Origin: Bacteroidetes bacterium UBA3022
GTDB taxonomy: Bacteria; Bacteroidota; Bacteroidia; Chitinophagales; BACL12
Length of the DNA stretch: 64,000 bases
Direction: 5' to 3'
Assembly: GCA_002346225.1 (NCBI GenBank)
Contig: DDYY01000064.1
Coordinates: forward strand, 14,853-78,852
Below are positions 32,822-41,799 of this stretch, one piece after another. A program made the translations under genes and the position numbers. The notes below the pieces were generated by a model. The model was not told the origin of the DNA and did no database searches. It was given only the letters and a program-made list of their open reading frames with translations. Position 1 is the first letter of the stretch. Each line of letters starts with the position of its first letter.

Positions 32822-35800
32822 TTAGCTGCAACCCAGACTCTCACCACAGTTGAGGCACTTGTAACAAGTACCGTTGCGGATGGTGGTATGACCGCAACTC
32901 GGACACAGCGGAGCATCGCCCATCATCGTGGAGTTGGCTGCTGACTGTGCGTCGCGTGTCACTTTCAGGGTACTCGCGCTGGGTTTAGCAGCAGCTACCG
33001 GCTCTGTTTCAGCCTGCTTCTTGGCTGCAGGGCGACTGTTGACAGGGTATTCTCCTCTGGCTTCAGACGATAAATCCTGTGTGGATTTTTCCTGCTGCAC
33101 AATTTGTTCAGGTGCTACGTGTACCAGGTCGTTGCGATCGAGGTATTCGAAGGCCATAAGGCGGAACACATAGTCAACTATGGAAGTACTGAACTTGATA
33201 TTGCTGTGATCTACCGGTCCGCTTGGTTCAAAACGGGTGAAGGTAAATTTGTCTACAAACTCTTCCAGTGGCACACCGTACTGCAGGCCGATGGATATAG
33301 CGATAGCGAAACAGTTCACCAGAGAGCGGAAGGAAGCACCTTCTTTGTGCAGGTCGATGAAGATTTCACCTAAGGTGCCGTCATCGTATTCGCCGGTGCG
33401 GACAAATATGGTCTGTCCTCCGATTTTAGATTTCTGGGTAAAGCCCGAACGCTTGGCAGGAAGTTTTTTCCTTTCCACCACTCTGGACAGCCTTCTTTTA
33501 AAGATGGTGTCTTTAGAGCTCATGATGATGGAGCGCGCAGCTTCCAGCACTTCGTCTTCTGTCCATTGGTGGGCAACTTCCTCTTTATCTTCTTTCTTAT
33601 CACTGCGTGTAGAGAGCGGCTGAGACAGCTTGCTTCCGTCGCGGTACAGGGCGTTGGCTTTCAGTCCCAATTCCCATGATAACTGATAACACTCCTGAAT
33701 CTCCGCTTCGGTAGCCTCGTTAGGCAGGTTGATGGTTTTGGAGATGGCACCGGAAATAAACGGTTGCACGGCACCCATCATTCTGATATGTCCTGTCGGG
33801 TGGATGTAACGCTGACCGGTTTTACCGCATTTATTGGCACAGTCGAATACTTCGTAATGTGCTTCTTTCAGGTGTGGTGCTCCTTCTATAGTCATGGTTC
33901 CGCAAATCACATCGTTGGCCTCTTCAATCTGCTCGTTGGTAAAGCCGAGTGCTTTCAGCAGGTTGAAGGAAGGATCCAGGTATTGTTCGCTGTTGATACC
34001 CAGGCGTTGCAGGGTAGGCTCACCTACGGTAAACACATTGAAGGCAAAGCTGATTTCGAATGCTGATTGCACTACTTTGTCGAGGTGCAGTATTTCACTG
34101 TCGCTGAAACCTTTGGCGGCAAGCGACTCAAAGTTGATGTGCGGTGCATTTTTCAGTGTACCTGTACCTTTCGCATAATCGACGATAGCTTTGATGGAAT
34201 CGTCTTTGTATCCGAGGTTTTTCAGTGCCAGTGGTATAGACTGGTTGATGATTTTAAAGTAACCTCCACCGGAAAGTTTCTTGAATTTCACGAGTGCGAA
34301 ATCGGGTTCTACACCGGTAGTATCACAATCCATGACCAGTCCGATGGTACCTGTTGGTGCGATAACTGTAGCCTGTGCATTGCGGTAGCCGTGTTCTTCT
34401 CCCAGGCGAACAGCGTCGTCCCAGGCGTTGCAGGCAGCGCGCAGCAGGTATTCCGGACACAGTTTCTGGTCGATACCCATAGGTTGAATTTCCAGCCCTT
34501 CGTAGTTGCCGGCAGCATTGTAAGCTGCATAGCGGTGGTTGCGCATTACCCGTAGCATATCTTCGCGGTTGCGCTCAAAGCCGGCAAACGGACCGATGGC
34601 AGCAGCCATTTCAGCAGAGGTGCGGTAAGCCACACCCGTCATGATGGCCGAGATAGAACCGGCGATGGCTCTTGCCTTGTCGCTGTCGTAAGCAATACCG
34701 GAAATCATCAGCAATGAACCCAGGTTAGCGAAACCGAGACCGAGTGTTCTGAAGTCGTAAGAAAGCTTAGCCACTTCTTCGCTGGGGAATTGTGCCATCA
34801 GCACAGATATTTCCAGAACGGTAGTCCATACGCGGCAGGCATGTTCGAATGCCTCCACATTGAATACCAGTTTTTCGTCGTCGTAGAACTTGCGCAGGTT
34901 GAGTGAAGCAAGGTTACAAGCTGTGTTATCCAGGAACATGTACTCGCTGCACGGATTGGATGCATTGATGCGGCCATCCTGCGGACAAGTATGCCATTCG
35001 TTAATGGTAGTATCGTATTGTACACCGGGGTCAGCACAACGCCATGCAGCATGTGCGATCTTGTTCCACAGTTCCCTTGCAGGAACGGAGGCCATCGTTT
35101 CTCCTGTGCTGCGTGCCTTCAGTTCCCAGTTGGCATCGTCTTTCACGGCCTGGAAGAACGCATTCGGTATGCGGATGGAATTATTGGAGTTCTGTCCGGC
35201 AACAGTGCGGTAAGCTTCTCCTTCGTAGTCGCTGGAATAACCTGCGGCAATGAGGGCAGCTACCTTATCTTCTTCTTTTACTTTCCACTCTATGAATTTG
35301 ATGATCTCAGGGTGGTCGAGATCGAGACAAACCATTTTAGCAGCGCGACGGGTAGTTCCTCCACTCTTGATGGCGCCGGCAGCAGCATCACCAATTTTGA
35401 GGAATGACATCAGACCTGAAGAGGTCCCGCCACCGGAAAGCTTTTCTCCCTCTCCCCGAATGCGGGAGAAGTTGGTGCCCACACCGGAGCCGTATTTGAA
35501 TATCCTGGCTTCCCTTGTCCAGAGGTCCATGATACCACCTTCGTTCACCAGGTCATCATCAACGCTGAGGATGAAACAGGCATGTGGTTGCGGACGCTCA
35601 TAAGCGGAAGTAGACTTTTTAAGTTTCTCTGTTTTAGGGTCAACGTAGTAATGCCCCTGTGGCTTACCCGAAATACCGTAGCTGGAGTGCAGCCCTGTGT
35701 TGAACCATTGCGGAGAGTTCGGTGCAGCATACTGACCGATTATCATGAATACCAGTTCTTCATAGAACACTGTTGCATCGGTAGCAGAGGCAAAGTAGTT

Positions 35801-36118
35801 ATGGCGCTCTCCCCACTGCTTCCAGCAATCAGCCAGGCGGTGAGCCACCTGCTTGATAGAATTTTCGGAGCCGGTGCTGCCATCTGGCTGAGGAACACCT
35901 GCCTTGCGAAAATACTTCTGTGCCAGAATATCGGTAGCCACCTGACTCCATGTCTTCGGCACCTCCACATTATTCATTTCAAATACCACATCTCCGGTGG
36001 TATTGCGAATTACGCTGGTGCGGAGATCGTAGTCAAACATGTCGAAAGGACTTACCCCTTCGCGGGTGAAGTTTCTTTCAAACTTCAGGCCGTTGCCTGT
36101 TGCTTTGTGTGCTGCCAT
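32822..36118 (-). CDS. nrdJ: adenosylcobalamin-dependent (class II) ribonucleotide reductase
   Basis: 1098 residues, the size of the large NrdJ type. It reduces ribonucleotides to deoxyribonucleotides using a cobalamin-derived thiyl radical. The active-site N-P-C-S-E is present, together with the paired cysteines of the thiol exchange system, and the C-terminus carries a zinc-ribbon-like C-P-S-C / C-Y-K-C / C-G...C cluster ending G-C-S. No class I genes are in the window. Class II enzymes need no oxygen and require vitamin B12. No B12 riboswitch is visible upstream. A hairpin sits near the predicted 5' end of the mRNA. Confidence 0.96.
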   Translation of the reverse strand: MAAHKATGNGLKFERNFTREGVSPFDMFDYDLRTSVIRNTTGDVVFEMNNVEVPKTWSQVATDILAQKYFRKAGVPQPDGSTGSENSIKQVAHRLADCWKQWGERHNYFASATDATVFYEELVFMIIGQYAAPNSPQWFNTGLHSSYGISGKPQGHYYVDPKTEKLKKSTSAYERPQPHACFILSVDDDLVNEGGIMDLWTREARIFKYGSGVGTNFSRIRGEGEKLSGGGTSSGLMSFLKIGDAAAGAIKSGGTTRRAAKMVCLDLDHPEIIKFIEWKVKEEDKVAALIAAGYSSDYEGEAYRTVAGQNSNNSIRIPNAFFQAVKDDANWELKARSTGETMASVPARELWNKIAHAAWRCADPGVQYDTTINEWHTCPQDGRINASNPCSEYMFLDNTACNLASLNLRKFYDDEKLVFNVEAFEHACRVWTTVLEISVLMAQFPSEEVAKLSYDFRTLGLGFANLGSLLMISGIAYDSDKARAIAGSISAIMTGVAYRTSAEMAAAIGPFAGFERNREDMLRVMRNHRYAAYNAAGNYEGLEIQPMGIDQKLCPEYLLRAACNAWDDAVRLGEEHGYRNAQATVIAPTGTIGLVMDCDTTGVEPDFALVKFKKLSGGGYFKIINQSIPLALKNLGYKDDSIKAIVDYAKGTGTLKNAPHINFESLAAKGFSDSEILHLDKVVQSAFEISFAFNVFTVGEPTLQRLGINSEQYLDPSFNLLKALGFTNEQIEEANDVICGTMTIEGAPHLKEAHYEVFDCANKCGKTGQRYIHPTGHIRMMGAVQPFISGAISKTINLPNEATEAEIQECYQLSWELGLKANALYRDGSKLSQPLSTRSDKKEDKEEVAHQWTEDEVLEAARSIIMSSKDTIFKRRLSRVVERKKLPAKRSGFTQKSKIGGQTIFVRTGEYDDGTLGEIFIDLHKEGASFRSLVNCFAIAISIGLQYGVPLEEFVDKFTFTRFEPSGPVDHSNIKFSTSIVDYVFRLMAFEYLDRNDLVHVAPEQIVQQEKSTQDLSSEARGEYPVNSRPAAKKQAETEPVAAAKPSASTLKVTRDAQSAANSTMMGDAPLCPSCGHTTIRNGTCYKCLNCGESLGCS

Positions 36119-36179
36119 AGTTCAATTCTTGCTTTACAGTTGGTAAAAATGGTTCAGATTGATATCTTAAAGACGCGAA

Positions 36180-36204
36180 ACCACCCTTGGATTCCTCGGG
36201 TGGT
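36180..36204 (-). promoter_or_regulatory. 5' hairpin in the nrdJ leader
   Basis: ACCACCC and GGGTGGT form a seven-base stem with an 11-base loop containing GGAATCC. It begins within a few bases of the predicted start of the nrdJ mRNA and about 60-85 bases before the ATG. Lacking a T run, it is more likely a stability or regulatory structure than a terminator. Confidence 0.4.
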
Positions 36205-36410
36205 GTTCCGAAAGTACGAAGGAATACTGTCGACTTTCAAGTATGATTTCTTCACACCCCTGTGAATAACAGACGTAGTGTTTGGTATAGTCGGCATTCA
36301 GGGTGTATATATTTTAATTTTACGCAATGATTACATTCTGATAACAGTATGTTAACCGCTGAAATTGGCTGGATATCCTTAACACCAACTCCCGTTCGCG
36401 GGACAACCAC

Positions 36411-36444
36411 TTGTTGAAACACAGGAATAAATACCCTAATTTTG
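36411..36444 (+). promoter_or_regulatory. promoter of the GGGP synthase gene
   Basis: TTGTTG (36411-36416) as -33 element and TAATTTTG (36437-36444) as a perfect -7 element, 20 bases apart; start codon 20 bases downstream. Confidence 0.65.
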
Positions 36445-36463
36445 TAACTGTTCAACCGCAACC

Positions 36464-37222
36464 GTGCCTGTATATCCTTATATAAGAGAACAATACGCCA
36501 TCGGCAAGAAGCTGTTCGCTGTGCTGGTAGACCCTGACGACATAACTACGGAGGGTATAGACCGGCTTGCCGGAATGGCCGCCGATAGCGGGGTAGACCT
36601 GTTTTTCGTTGGTGGAAGCCTGGTGACCGGCACGCATATGGAAGCCTGCATTCGCCAGCTGAAGGAACGCACCAATATTCCCGTTGTCATTTTCCCCGGT
36701 AGCATTCAACAGGTAAGTCCGGAAGCAGATGCCCTTTTATTCCTGTCCCTGATATCGGGCCGGAATCCGGAGTTGCTCATCGGCAACCAGGTGCTGGCCG
36801 CTCCTTATATCAAACGCAGTGGTCTGGAAGCTATGGCCACCGGTTATATGTTGATAGACGGCGGTGCGCCCACCACTGTTTCCTATATCAGTAACACGCT
36901 TCCCATTCCTGCCGATAAAAAAGAGATAGCCGTGAGCACCGCCATGGCAGGAGAGCTGCTGGGCATGCACCTGATCTATATGGATGCCGGCAGTGGTGCG
37001 AAAAATGCAATTCCCGCTTCCATGATTGCCGCAGTGGCCCAAAACTGTTCCCTTCCTTTAATAATAGGAGGCGGTATCCGCACTCCGGAACAGGCCTATG
37101 AAAGCGCCGGTGCCGGTGCCGGAATCATCGTTGTGGGCAATGCCATTGAAAAGGACCCCTCTCTGATAGGAGAAATTTCTTTTGCTATCCATTCTGCATC
37201 CCGCGCCAGCGCATCATTGTGA
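36464..37222 (+). CDS. geranylgeranylglyceryl/heptaprenylglyceryl phosphate synthase family protein
   Basis: 252 residues from a GTG start. A TIM-barrel enzyme: F-A-V-L-V-D-P-D-D near the N-terminus, F-F-V-G-G-S-L-V-T, V-V-I-F-P-G, G-Y-M-L-I-D-G-G, Y-M-D-A-G-S-G-A, L-I-I-G-G-G-I-R-T-P and I-I-V-V-G-N-A-I-E phosphate-binding loops. The family joins a polyprenyl diphosphate to glycerol-1-phosphate by an ether bond, the first step of archaeal-type lipid synthesis. Bacteroidota carry homologues whose physiological product is uncertain. It is followed by rsgA. Confidence 0.92.
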   Translation: MPVYPYIREQYAIGKKLFAVLVDPDDITTEGIDRLAGMAADSGVDLFFVGGSLVTGTHMEACIRQLKERTNIPVVIFPGSIQQVSPEADALLFLSLISGRNPELLIGNQVLAAPYIKRSGLEAMATGYMLIDGGAPTTVSYISNTLPIPADKKEIAVSTAMAGELLGMHLIYMDAGSGAKNAIPASMIAAVAQNCSLPLIIGGGIRTPEQAYESAGAGAGIIVVGNAIEKDPSLIGEISFAIHSASRASASL

Positions 37223-37226
37223 TTTT

Positions 37227-37234
37227 TACCTTTG
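37227..37234 (+). promoter_or_regulatory. -7 element of rsgA, four bases before the ATG
   Basis: TACCTTTG, TACC, ATG (37239). Perfect consensus; fixes the rsgA start and predicts a leaderless mRNA. Confidence 0.6.
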
Positions 37235-37238
37235 TACC

Positions 37239-38162
37239 ATGCGAGGAAGGGTGATACAGAGCACCGGCAGCTGGTATGAGGTACTACTTGACAACCAAAC
37301 AGTCATCAGTTGCCGCCTGAAGGGAAAATTCCGACTGCAGGAAAAGAAGATTACCAATCCGGTAGCTGTGGGTGACATCGTGGAGGTAGATGCCGATGAA
37401 GAGGGATCCTCCGTCATTCATACCATCGCCCCCCGCCACAATTACCTGGTACGGGAAGCTCCCCAGAAAAAAGAACACACCCATATTATCGCCTCCAACA
37501 TCGATCAGGTGCTGGTGATTGCTACCTTGAGTAAACCCCGCACCAGTCCCGGATTCATCGACCGGGTGTTATTTATGGCAGAGGTGTACGGTATTCCGGC
37601 ACGGGTAGTTTTCAATAAAGCGGATTTGTACACCGACAAGGAAATGCAACTCCTGGAGGAGCGCATGGACATTTACGCGCATGCCGGCTATCCCGCTTTC
37701 ACGACCTCTGCGGTTAGCGGTGAAAACCTCGAACACCTGAAAGAACTGCTGCACGATAAGACTACTTTACTGACCGGACATTCCGGTGTGGGCAAGTCCT
37801 CCCTCATCAATGCCATCCAACCCGGATTAGAGCTGCGGACAGGAGCGCTGTCTGCCACCCACGAGAAAGGGCAGCATACCACCACGTTCGCCCGTATGTT
37901 ACCCCTCAGCATGGGCGGCTTTATTGTCGACACACCGGGCATCAAGGAATTCGGCATGGTGCACGTAGAGGCAAAAGAAGCAGGACACTATTTTCCCGAA
38001 ATCAGAAAAGAAATGGCCGGCTGTCGCTTTCACGACTGTGTACATTACAACGAAACCAACTGCGCAGTAAAAACAGCACAGGAAGAGGGGCGTTTCGCCA
38101 CAGAGCGCTATCTTTCCTACCTCAGTATCTATGAAGAGCTGTTGGAAAAAAAACCCTGGTAA
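37239..38162 (+). CDS. rsgA: ribosome small-subunit-dependent GTPase A
   Basis: 307 residues from ATG 37239; the longer frame overlaps the previous gene and is rejected because of the promoter element. An OB fold (about 1-70) precedes a circularly permuted GTPase domain: G4 F-N-K-A-D-L first, then G1 G-H-S-G-V-G-K-S-S and G3 V-D-T-P-G. The C-terminal zinc knuckle has C-R-F-H-D-C-V-H and C-A-V. RsgA checks the maturation of the 30S decoding centre. It is four bases upstream of dtd. Confidence 0.96.
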   Translation: MRGRVIQSTGSWYEVLLDNQTVISCRLKGKFRLQEKKITNPVAVGDIVEVDADEEGSSVIHTIAPRHNYLVREAPQKKEHTHIIASNIDQVLVIATLSKPRTSPGFIDRVLFMAEVYGIPARVVFNKADLYTDKEMQLLEERMDIYAHAGYPAFTTSAVSGENLEHLKELLHDKTTLLTGHSGVGKSSLINAIQPGLELRTGALSATHEKGQHTTTFARMLPLSMGGFIVDTPGIKEFGMVHVEAKEAGHYFPEIRKEMAGCRFHDCVHYNETNCAVKTAQEEGRFATERYLSYLSIYEELLEKKPW

Positions 38163-38165
38163 ACG

Positions 38166-38618
38166 ATGCGGGCAGTGATACAACGCGTGCAACATGCACA
38201 GGTAAACATAGGTGGAGCCTTACATTCGCGAATAGGTGAAGGTTTGCTGGTATTGCTGGGAATAGAAGCCGCCGATAACCGGGAGGACATTGACTGGTTA
38301 TTGCGAAAAATCATTCAATTGCGCATTTTCACTGATGACGAAGGTAAAATGAACCGCAGCCTGGAAGACCTCCAGGGTGAGCTGATGGTAGTTAGCCAGT
38401 TTACGTTATTCGCCAGCACCAAGAAAGGTAACCGGCCGGGATTCACCCGTTCGGCACCGCCCGATATCGCTATCCCACTGTATGAAGCATTTGTGGAACA
38501 AGCCCGTGTGTTGCTGGGCCGACCGATAGCCACCGGTGTTTTTGGCGCCATGATGGAGATTGACCTTTGCAATAGCGGACCCGTCACTATTACGATAGAC
38601 ACAAAAAATAAAGAGTGA
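38166..38618 (+). CDS. dtd: D-aminoacyl-tRNA deacylase
   Basis: 150 residues. The Gly-cisPro motif region N-R-P-G-F-T-R-S-A-P-P and the S-Q-F-T-L motif are both present, as is the N-terminal M-R-A-V-I-Q-R-V. It removes D-amino acids (and glycine from tRNA-Ala) from mischarged tRNA. It lies three bases after rsgA and shares GTGA with the next gene. Confidence 0.96.
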   Translation: MRAVIQRVQHAQVNIGGALHSRIGEGLLVLLGIEAADNREDIDWLLRKIIQLRIFTDDEGKMNRSLEDLQGELMVVSQFTLFASTKKGNRPGFTRSAPPDIAIPLYEAFVEQARVLLGRPIATGVFGAMMEIDLCNSGPVTITIDTKNKE

Positions 38619-39223
38619 AATTATATATACAATCTTTTTTTAAAAAGTATCTGGAACTCATCCTGGTTGCCGGTACGGTTATCGTCCTGTTCATCCGCAG
38701 TGACTACCCGAAATACGGAGAGCGCATGAGTCTGATGTTGTTCGGAACGCTGGCCTTCTATTACCTCGCATCCGGCATTCTCGTATTCCTCGACCGCCAT
38801 CGGATAGTGCGAAGCATGCGTTTGATTTACATCATCGGATTGTGGGGTGTTTCGACAGTTGTAATCGGTATCATGTCGCGGCTCCATCTGATACGCAACA
38901 ACCAGGAACTGTTGACCATTGCAGTACTGGCCATGGTTGCCACCATTGTATTCTCCCTGCTGGCATTGCGGCAAATGCGCGATAAATCCGATTACGCCGC
39001 CTACAGATGGCAGCTGCAACCGGTACTTTTGCGCTGCGGCATCGGCGTGGTGCTGGGTTTAGGTGTGCTGTTTTCTTCGCCCTATACCCTCTACCACAGC
39101 TTTGGCACCTTCCGGCACCATCCCGAATACACCCGCAAAGCCATTCATGTTTACGAACATGCAGAAGATACAGCAGCTGCCCGGCAACTGGAAGAACTGA
39201 CCGACAGCTTGCGCCGCAGGTAA
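38615..39223 (+). CDS. hypothetical membrane protein with five predicted helices
   Basis: 202 residues from a GTG overlapping the dtd stop. Hydrophobic segments lie at about 12-28, 41-59, 68-87, 98-118 and 138-155, and the C-terminal 45 residues are charged. I do not recognise the family. Part of the GGGP synthase-rsgA-dtd run. Confidence 0.75.
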   Translation: MKLYIQSFFKKYLELILVAGTVIVLFIRSDYPKYGERMSLMLFGTLAFYYLASGILVFLDRHRIVRSMRLIYIIGLWGVSTVVIGIMSRLHLIRNNQELLTIAVLAMVATIVFSLLALRQMRDKSDYAAYRWQLQPVLLRCGIGVVLGLGVLFSSPYTLYHSFGTFRHHPEYTRKAIHVYEHAEDTAAARQLEELTDSLRRR

Positions 39224-39260
39224 TCACAAATATTCCTTCCGACCTGCTCCGGCAGTGTTC

Positions 39261-39287
39261 TTTGCTTGCCTGCATTTCGTATTTTTG
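39261..39287 (+). promoter_or_regulatory. promoter of kbl, -7 element four bases before the ATG
   Basis: TTTG (39261-39264) and TATTTTTG (39280-39287), 19 bases from start to start, then TAGC and ATG. Both elements fit the Bacteroidota consensus; predicts a leaderless mRNA and supports the start at 39292. Confidence 0.65.
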
Positions 39288-39291
39288 TAGC

Positions 39292-40479
39292 ATGTACGGA
39301 ACCACACAACAACGTCTCCAGCAGGAACTGGAAGAGATCAAAGCCGCGGGCCTTTTCAAGAATGAACGCATCATCGCTTCTCCGCAGGCTGCCGACATTA
39401 CATTAGCAGACGGCAGTAAGGTGATTAATTTTTGTGCGAACAATTATCTGGGCTTGAGTGCACACCCCGATGTTATCGCCGCCGCCAAACGCGCCATCGA
39501 CACCCATGGATATGGTATGAGTTCTGTCAGGTTTATCTGTGGCACCCAAGACATTCACAAGGAACTGGAGCAAAAAATTGCCGACTTTCTCGGAACGGAA
39601 GATACCATTCTGTATGCCGCAGCCTTTGATGCCAACGGTGGTGTATTCGAGCCTTTGTTCAACGAAGAAGACGCTATCATCTCCGATTCCCTCAACCATG
39701 CATCTATCATAGATGGTGTTCGCCTGTGCAAGGCACAGCGCTTCCGTTATGCCAATAATGACATGGCCGATCTGGAAGCCAAACTGCAGGAAGCCGCAGG
39801 TGCACGCAGCAGGATCATTGTTACCGATGGTGTATTCAGCATGGATGGCACTATTGCCCAGCTCGATGCTATCTGCGACCTGGCTGACCGCTACGATGCC
39901 CTGGTGATGATTGATGAGTGTCATGCTTCCGGATTCATCGGCAAGACCGGTAGGGGTACCCATGAGTACCGCAATGTGATGGGCCGTATCGATATCATTA
40001 CAGGCACCCTTGGCAAGGCGCTGGGTGGTGCATCCGGAGGATTTACTTCCGGCCGTAAGGAAATTATCGAACTGTTGCGCCAGCGTTCCCGTCCTTACCT
40101 GTTCAGCAATACTGTCGCCCCTTCCATAGTCGGCGCTTCTATTGCCGTATTCGACCTCCTCAGCAAAACTACTGAGCTGCGCGATAAGCTGGAAGAAAAC
40201 ACGCGATTCTTCCGCGAGCAAATCACGGCTGCCGGCTTCGATATTAAACCCGGCGAGCATCCTATCGTTCCCATCATGCTGTACGATGCAGTGTTGAGTC
40301 AGAAGATGGCAGAAGGGCTCCTGAAAGAGGGTATTTATGTAATTGGATTTTATTATCCTGTTGTACCCAAAGGTCAGGCGCGTATACGGGTGCAGATTTC
40401 CGCTGCACACAACCGCTCCCATCTGGAAAAAGCCATTGCTGCCTTTACAAAGGTGGGCAAGGAACTGGGTGTTATCTGA
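39292..40479 (+). CDS. kbl: glycine C-acetyltransferase (2-amino-3-ketobutyrate CoA ligase)
   Basis: 395 residues from ATG 39292; the open frame extends 95 codons upstream through the previous gene but that part is not the family's N-terminus. A PLP-dependent alpha-oxoamine synthase: F-C-A-N-N-Y-L-G-L near the start, D-E-C-H-A-S-G-F in the middle and PLP lysine Lys242 in G-T-L-G-K-A-L-G-G. It converts 2-amino-3-ketobutyrate plus CoA to glycine and acetyl-CoA in threonine breakdown. Threonine dehydrogenase is not adjacent. Confidence 0.94.
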   Translation: MYGTTQQRLQQELEEIKAAGLFKNERIIASPQAADITLADGSKVINFCANNYLGLSAHPDVIAAAKRAIDTHGYGMSSVRFICGTQDIHKELEQKIADFLGTEDTILYAAAFDANGGVFEPLFNEEDAIISDSLNHASIIDGVRLCKAQRFRYANNDMADLEAKLQEAAGARSRIIVTDGVFSMDGTIAQLDAICDLADRYDALVMIDECHASGFIGKTGRGTHEYRNVMGRIDIITGTLGKALGGASGGFTSGRKEIIELLRQRSRPYLFSNTVAPSIVGASIAVFDLLSKTTELRDKLEENTRFFREQITAAGFDIKPGEHPIVPIMLYDAVLSQKMAEGLLKEGIYVIGFYYPVVPKGQARIRVQISAAHNRSHLEKAIAAFTKVGKELGVI

Positions 40480-40527
40480 TAAGTTTAAGTGCCCTATGTT
40501 AGCACAGAAAGCTGCTTCAACAGTTCT

Positions 40528-41079
40528 TTATTGCGACCAGGGCGGTTGCAGTTGCAGTACCTGCTGATAAACCGGACAAGTTTCCACATGTGCACCTTTT
40601 AAATAGCCGGCGCTCATCAGGAATTCATTCACAATTTCACCTCCGGTAAATTTGAAGGTCCTTTTAAACAGCTTCACCCACTCCTCTTTTGTAAGTGGAT
40701 GGTGATGTTGCAGCCAATTCCCGAAACTGCCGAATGCTTTTTGCAAACCGAGTATTTGCTGAGCATTATGAATGGCAGCATCTACCTTCAGCCGGTTGCG
40801 GATAATGCCCGCATCACTAAGCAAACGCTGCCGGTCCTTCTCTCCAAAGGCGGCCACTTTACTGATGTCATACCCGGCATATGCCTTTCTGAAATTATCC
40901 TGCTTGTTGAGAATGGTTGTCCATGATAATCCTGCCTGATTGATTTCCAGCAACAGTCGTCCGAACAATTCGTTGTCGGAGTGAATGGGAAAACCGTATT
41001 GGGTGTCGTGGTATATTCGGTGGACGCTCTGCGCATCCATGTGCAGCACAGCCGAACAATAAGATGGAGGTGTTTCCAT
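40528..41079 (-). CDS. tag: DNA-3-methyladenine glycosylase I
   Basis: 183 residues. Y-H-D-T-Q-Y-G-F-P, Q-A-G-L-S-W-T-T-I-L and G-I-I-R-N-R-L-K-V-D-A are the family motifs. The zinc-snap residues Cys8, His24 and the C-terminal H-x3-C (G-A-H-V-E-T-C) are present. It excises 3-methyladenine from alkylated DNA. The N-terminus is a little longer than in E. coli. TACTATTG lies four bases before the ATG. Confidence 0.93.
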   Translation of the reverse strand: METPPSYCSAVLHMDAQSVHRIYHDTQYGFPIHSDNELFGRLLLEINQAGLSWTTILNKQDNFRKAYAGYDISKVAAFGEKDRQRLLSDAGIIRNRLKVDAAIHNAQQILGLQKAFGSFGNWLQHHHPLTKEEWVKLFKRTFKFTGGEIVNEFLMSAGYLKGAHVETCPVYQQVLQLQPPWSQ

Positions 41080-41124
41080 GTTACAATAGTAAGCCTCCTG
41101 CAGGCCTAAAGCAAATCATTCCGA

Positions 41125-41319
41125 CTACTCTTTGGAATCATCCTTTTCCCGCCTAAGCCGGGTGGCTGCGAAAGCAATTCCCAGTGCAACGCCGATACCT
41201 ACACCCATGGCAATGTTTCCCAGGGCTGTTCCAATAGCGGCTCCTACGCCGGCACCAATGGCCACGCCTGCTCCGAGAATGCTTTCTTTATTCACAGGCT
41301 GCCTATCTGTGTTGATCAA
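41125..41319 (-). CDS. small glycine-zipper membrane protein
   Basis: 64 residues. A central run of about 40 small residues (G-A-G-V-A-I-G-A-G-V-G-A-A-I-G-T-A-L-G) can form one or two membrane helices, and the C-terminus is charged (R-L-R-R-E-K-D-D). It overlaps the preceding VOC gene by 17 bases, supporting real expression. Function is unknown. Confidence 0.6.
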   Translation of the reverse strand: MINTDRQPVNKESILGAGVAIGAGVGAAIGTALGNIAMGVGIGVALGIAFAATRLRREKDDSKE

Positions 41320-41674
41320 TCAGTATGGTATTGCCGTCGGGATCAGCGATGACAAAACTGGCCGGACCTGGGGTAGTAACATCTGCTTCTGACAAAAACG
41401 CAATGCCTTTTGCCTTCAAGTTTGCCTGCAGATCGCGGACATCAGTAAAACGCTCAAGATTTTGAGCATCCTGGTCCCAACCCGGATTGAAGGTCAGGAT
41501 GTTTTGTTCGAACATACCCTGGAATAATCCGATCAGTGTGCTTTCATTTTTCATGATCAGATAATTTTTTTCCATATCTCCGGCAAACACTTCAAATCCG
41601 AGTTGCTCGTAAAATGTTCTGGAAGCCTCTAAATCCTTTACACTCAGACTAACAGAGAAAGCCCCTAATTGCAT
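41303..41674 (-). CDS. VOC family (glyoxalase/dioxygenase fold) protein
   Basis: 123 residues with the beta-alpha-beta-beta-beta pattern: S-V-S-L-S-V-K-D-L-E-A-S-R-T-F-Y-E-Q-L-G-F at the start and A-S-F-V-I-A-D-P-D-G-N-T-I-L-I-D-Q-H at the end. Substrate cannot be predicted. TATATTTA lies upstream on the minus strand as a possible -7 element. Confidence 0.85.
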   Translation of the reverse strand: MQLGAFSVSLSVKDLEASRTFYEQLGFEVFAGDMEKNYLIMKNESTLIGLFQGMFEQNILTFNPGWDQDAQNLERFTDVRDLQANLKAKGIAFLSEADVTTPGPASFVIADPDGNTILIDQHR

Positions 41675-41799
41675 ACTGTTCTTTTTGATGATTAAGTAAA
41701 TATACGGAATAAGCTTTGCTCTGATAGTTCGTGCATTACCTGTGAGGGTGCCGTTTTTCCCAAAGGGAGCGAATGATATCCGGGGTCTGCACTTTCTTC

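Larger units (their letters stand above)
36119..36463. other. divergent regulatory region between nrdJ and GGGP synthase
   Basis: No gene. For nrdJ (minus strand), a near-consensus -7 element TACTTTCG lies at about 36222-36215 with TTG about 21 bases upstream; the transcript would start just before a hairpin (36180-36204). No B12 riboswitch box or NrdR box was found. The plus-strand side holds the GGGP synthase promoter (36411-36444). Confidence 0.5.

Noticed and set aside
36119..36463. Cobalamin riboswitch or NrdR boxes before nrdJ
   Set aside because: No B12-box-like core and no paired NrdR palindromes were found; only a simple hairpin is present.
39403..40422. Long antisense frame opposite kbl
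   Set aside because: It is a mirror of the strong codon bias of kbl, with no family resemblance, promoter or signal peptide.
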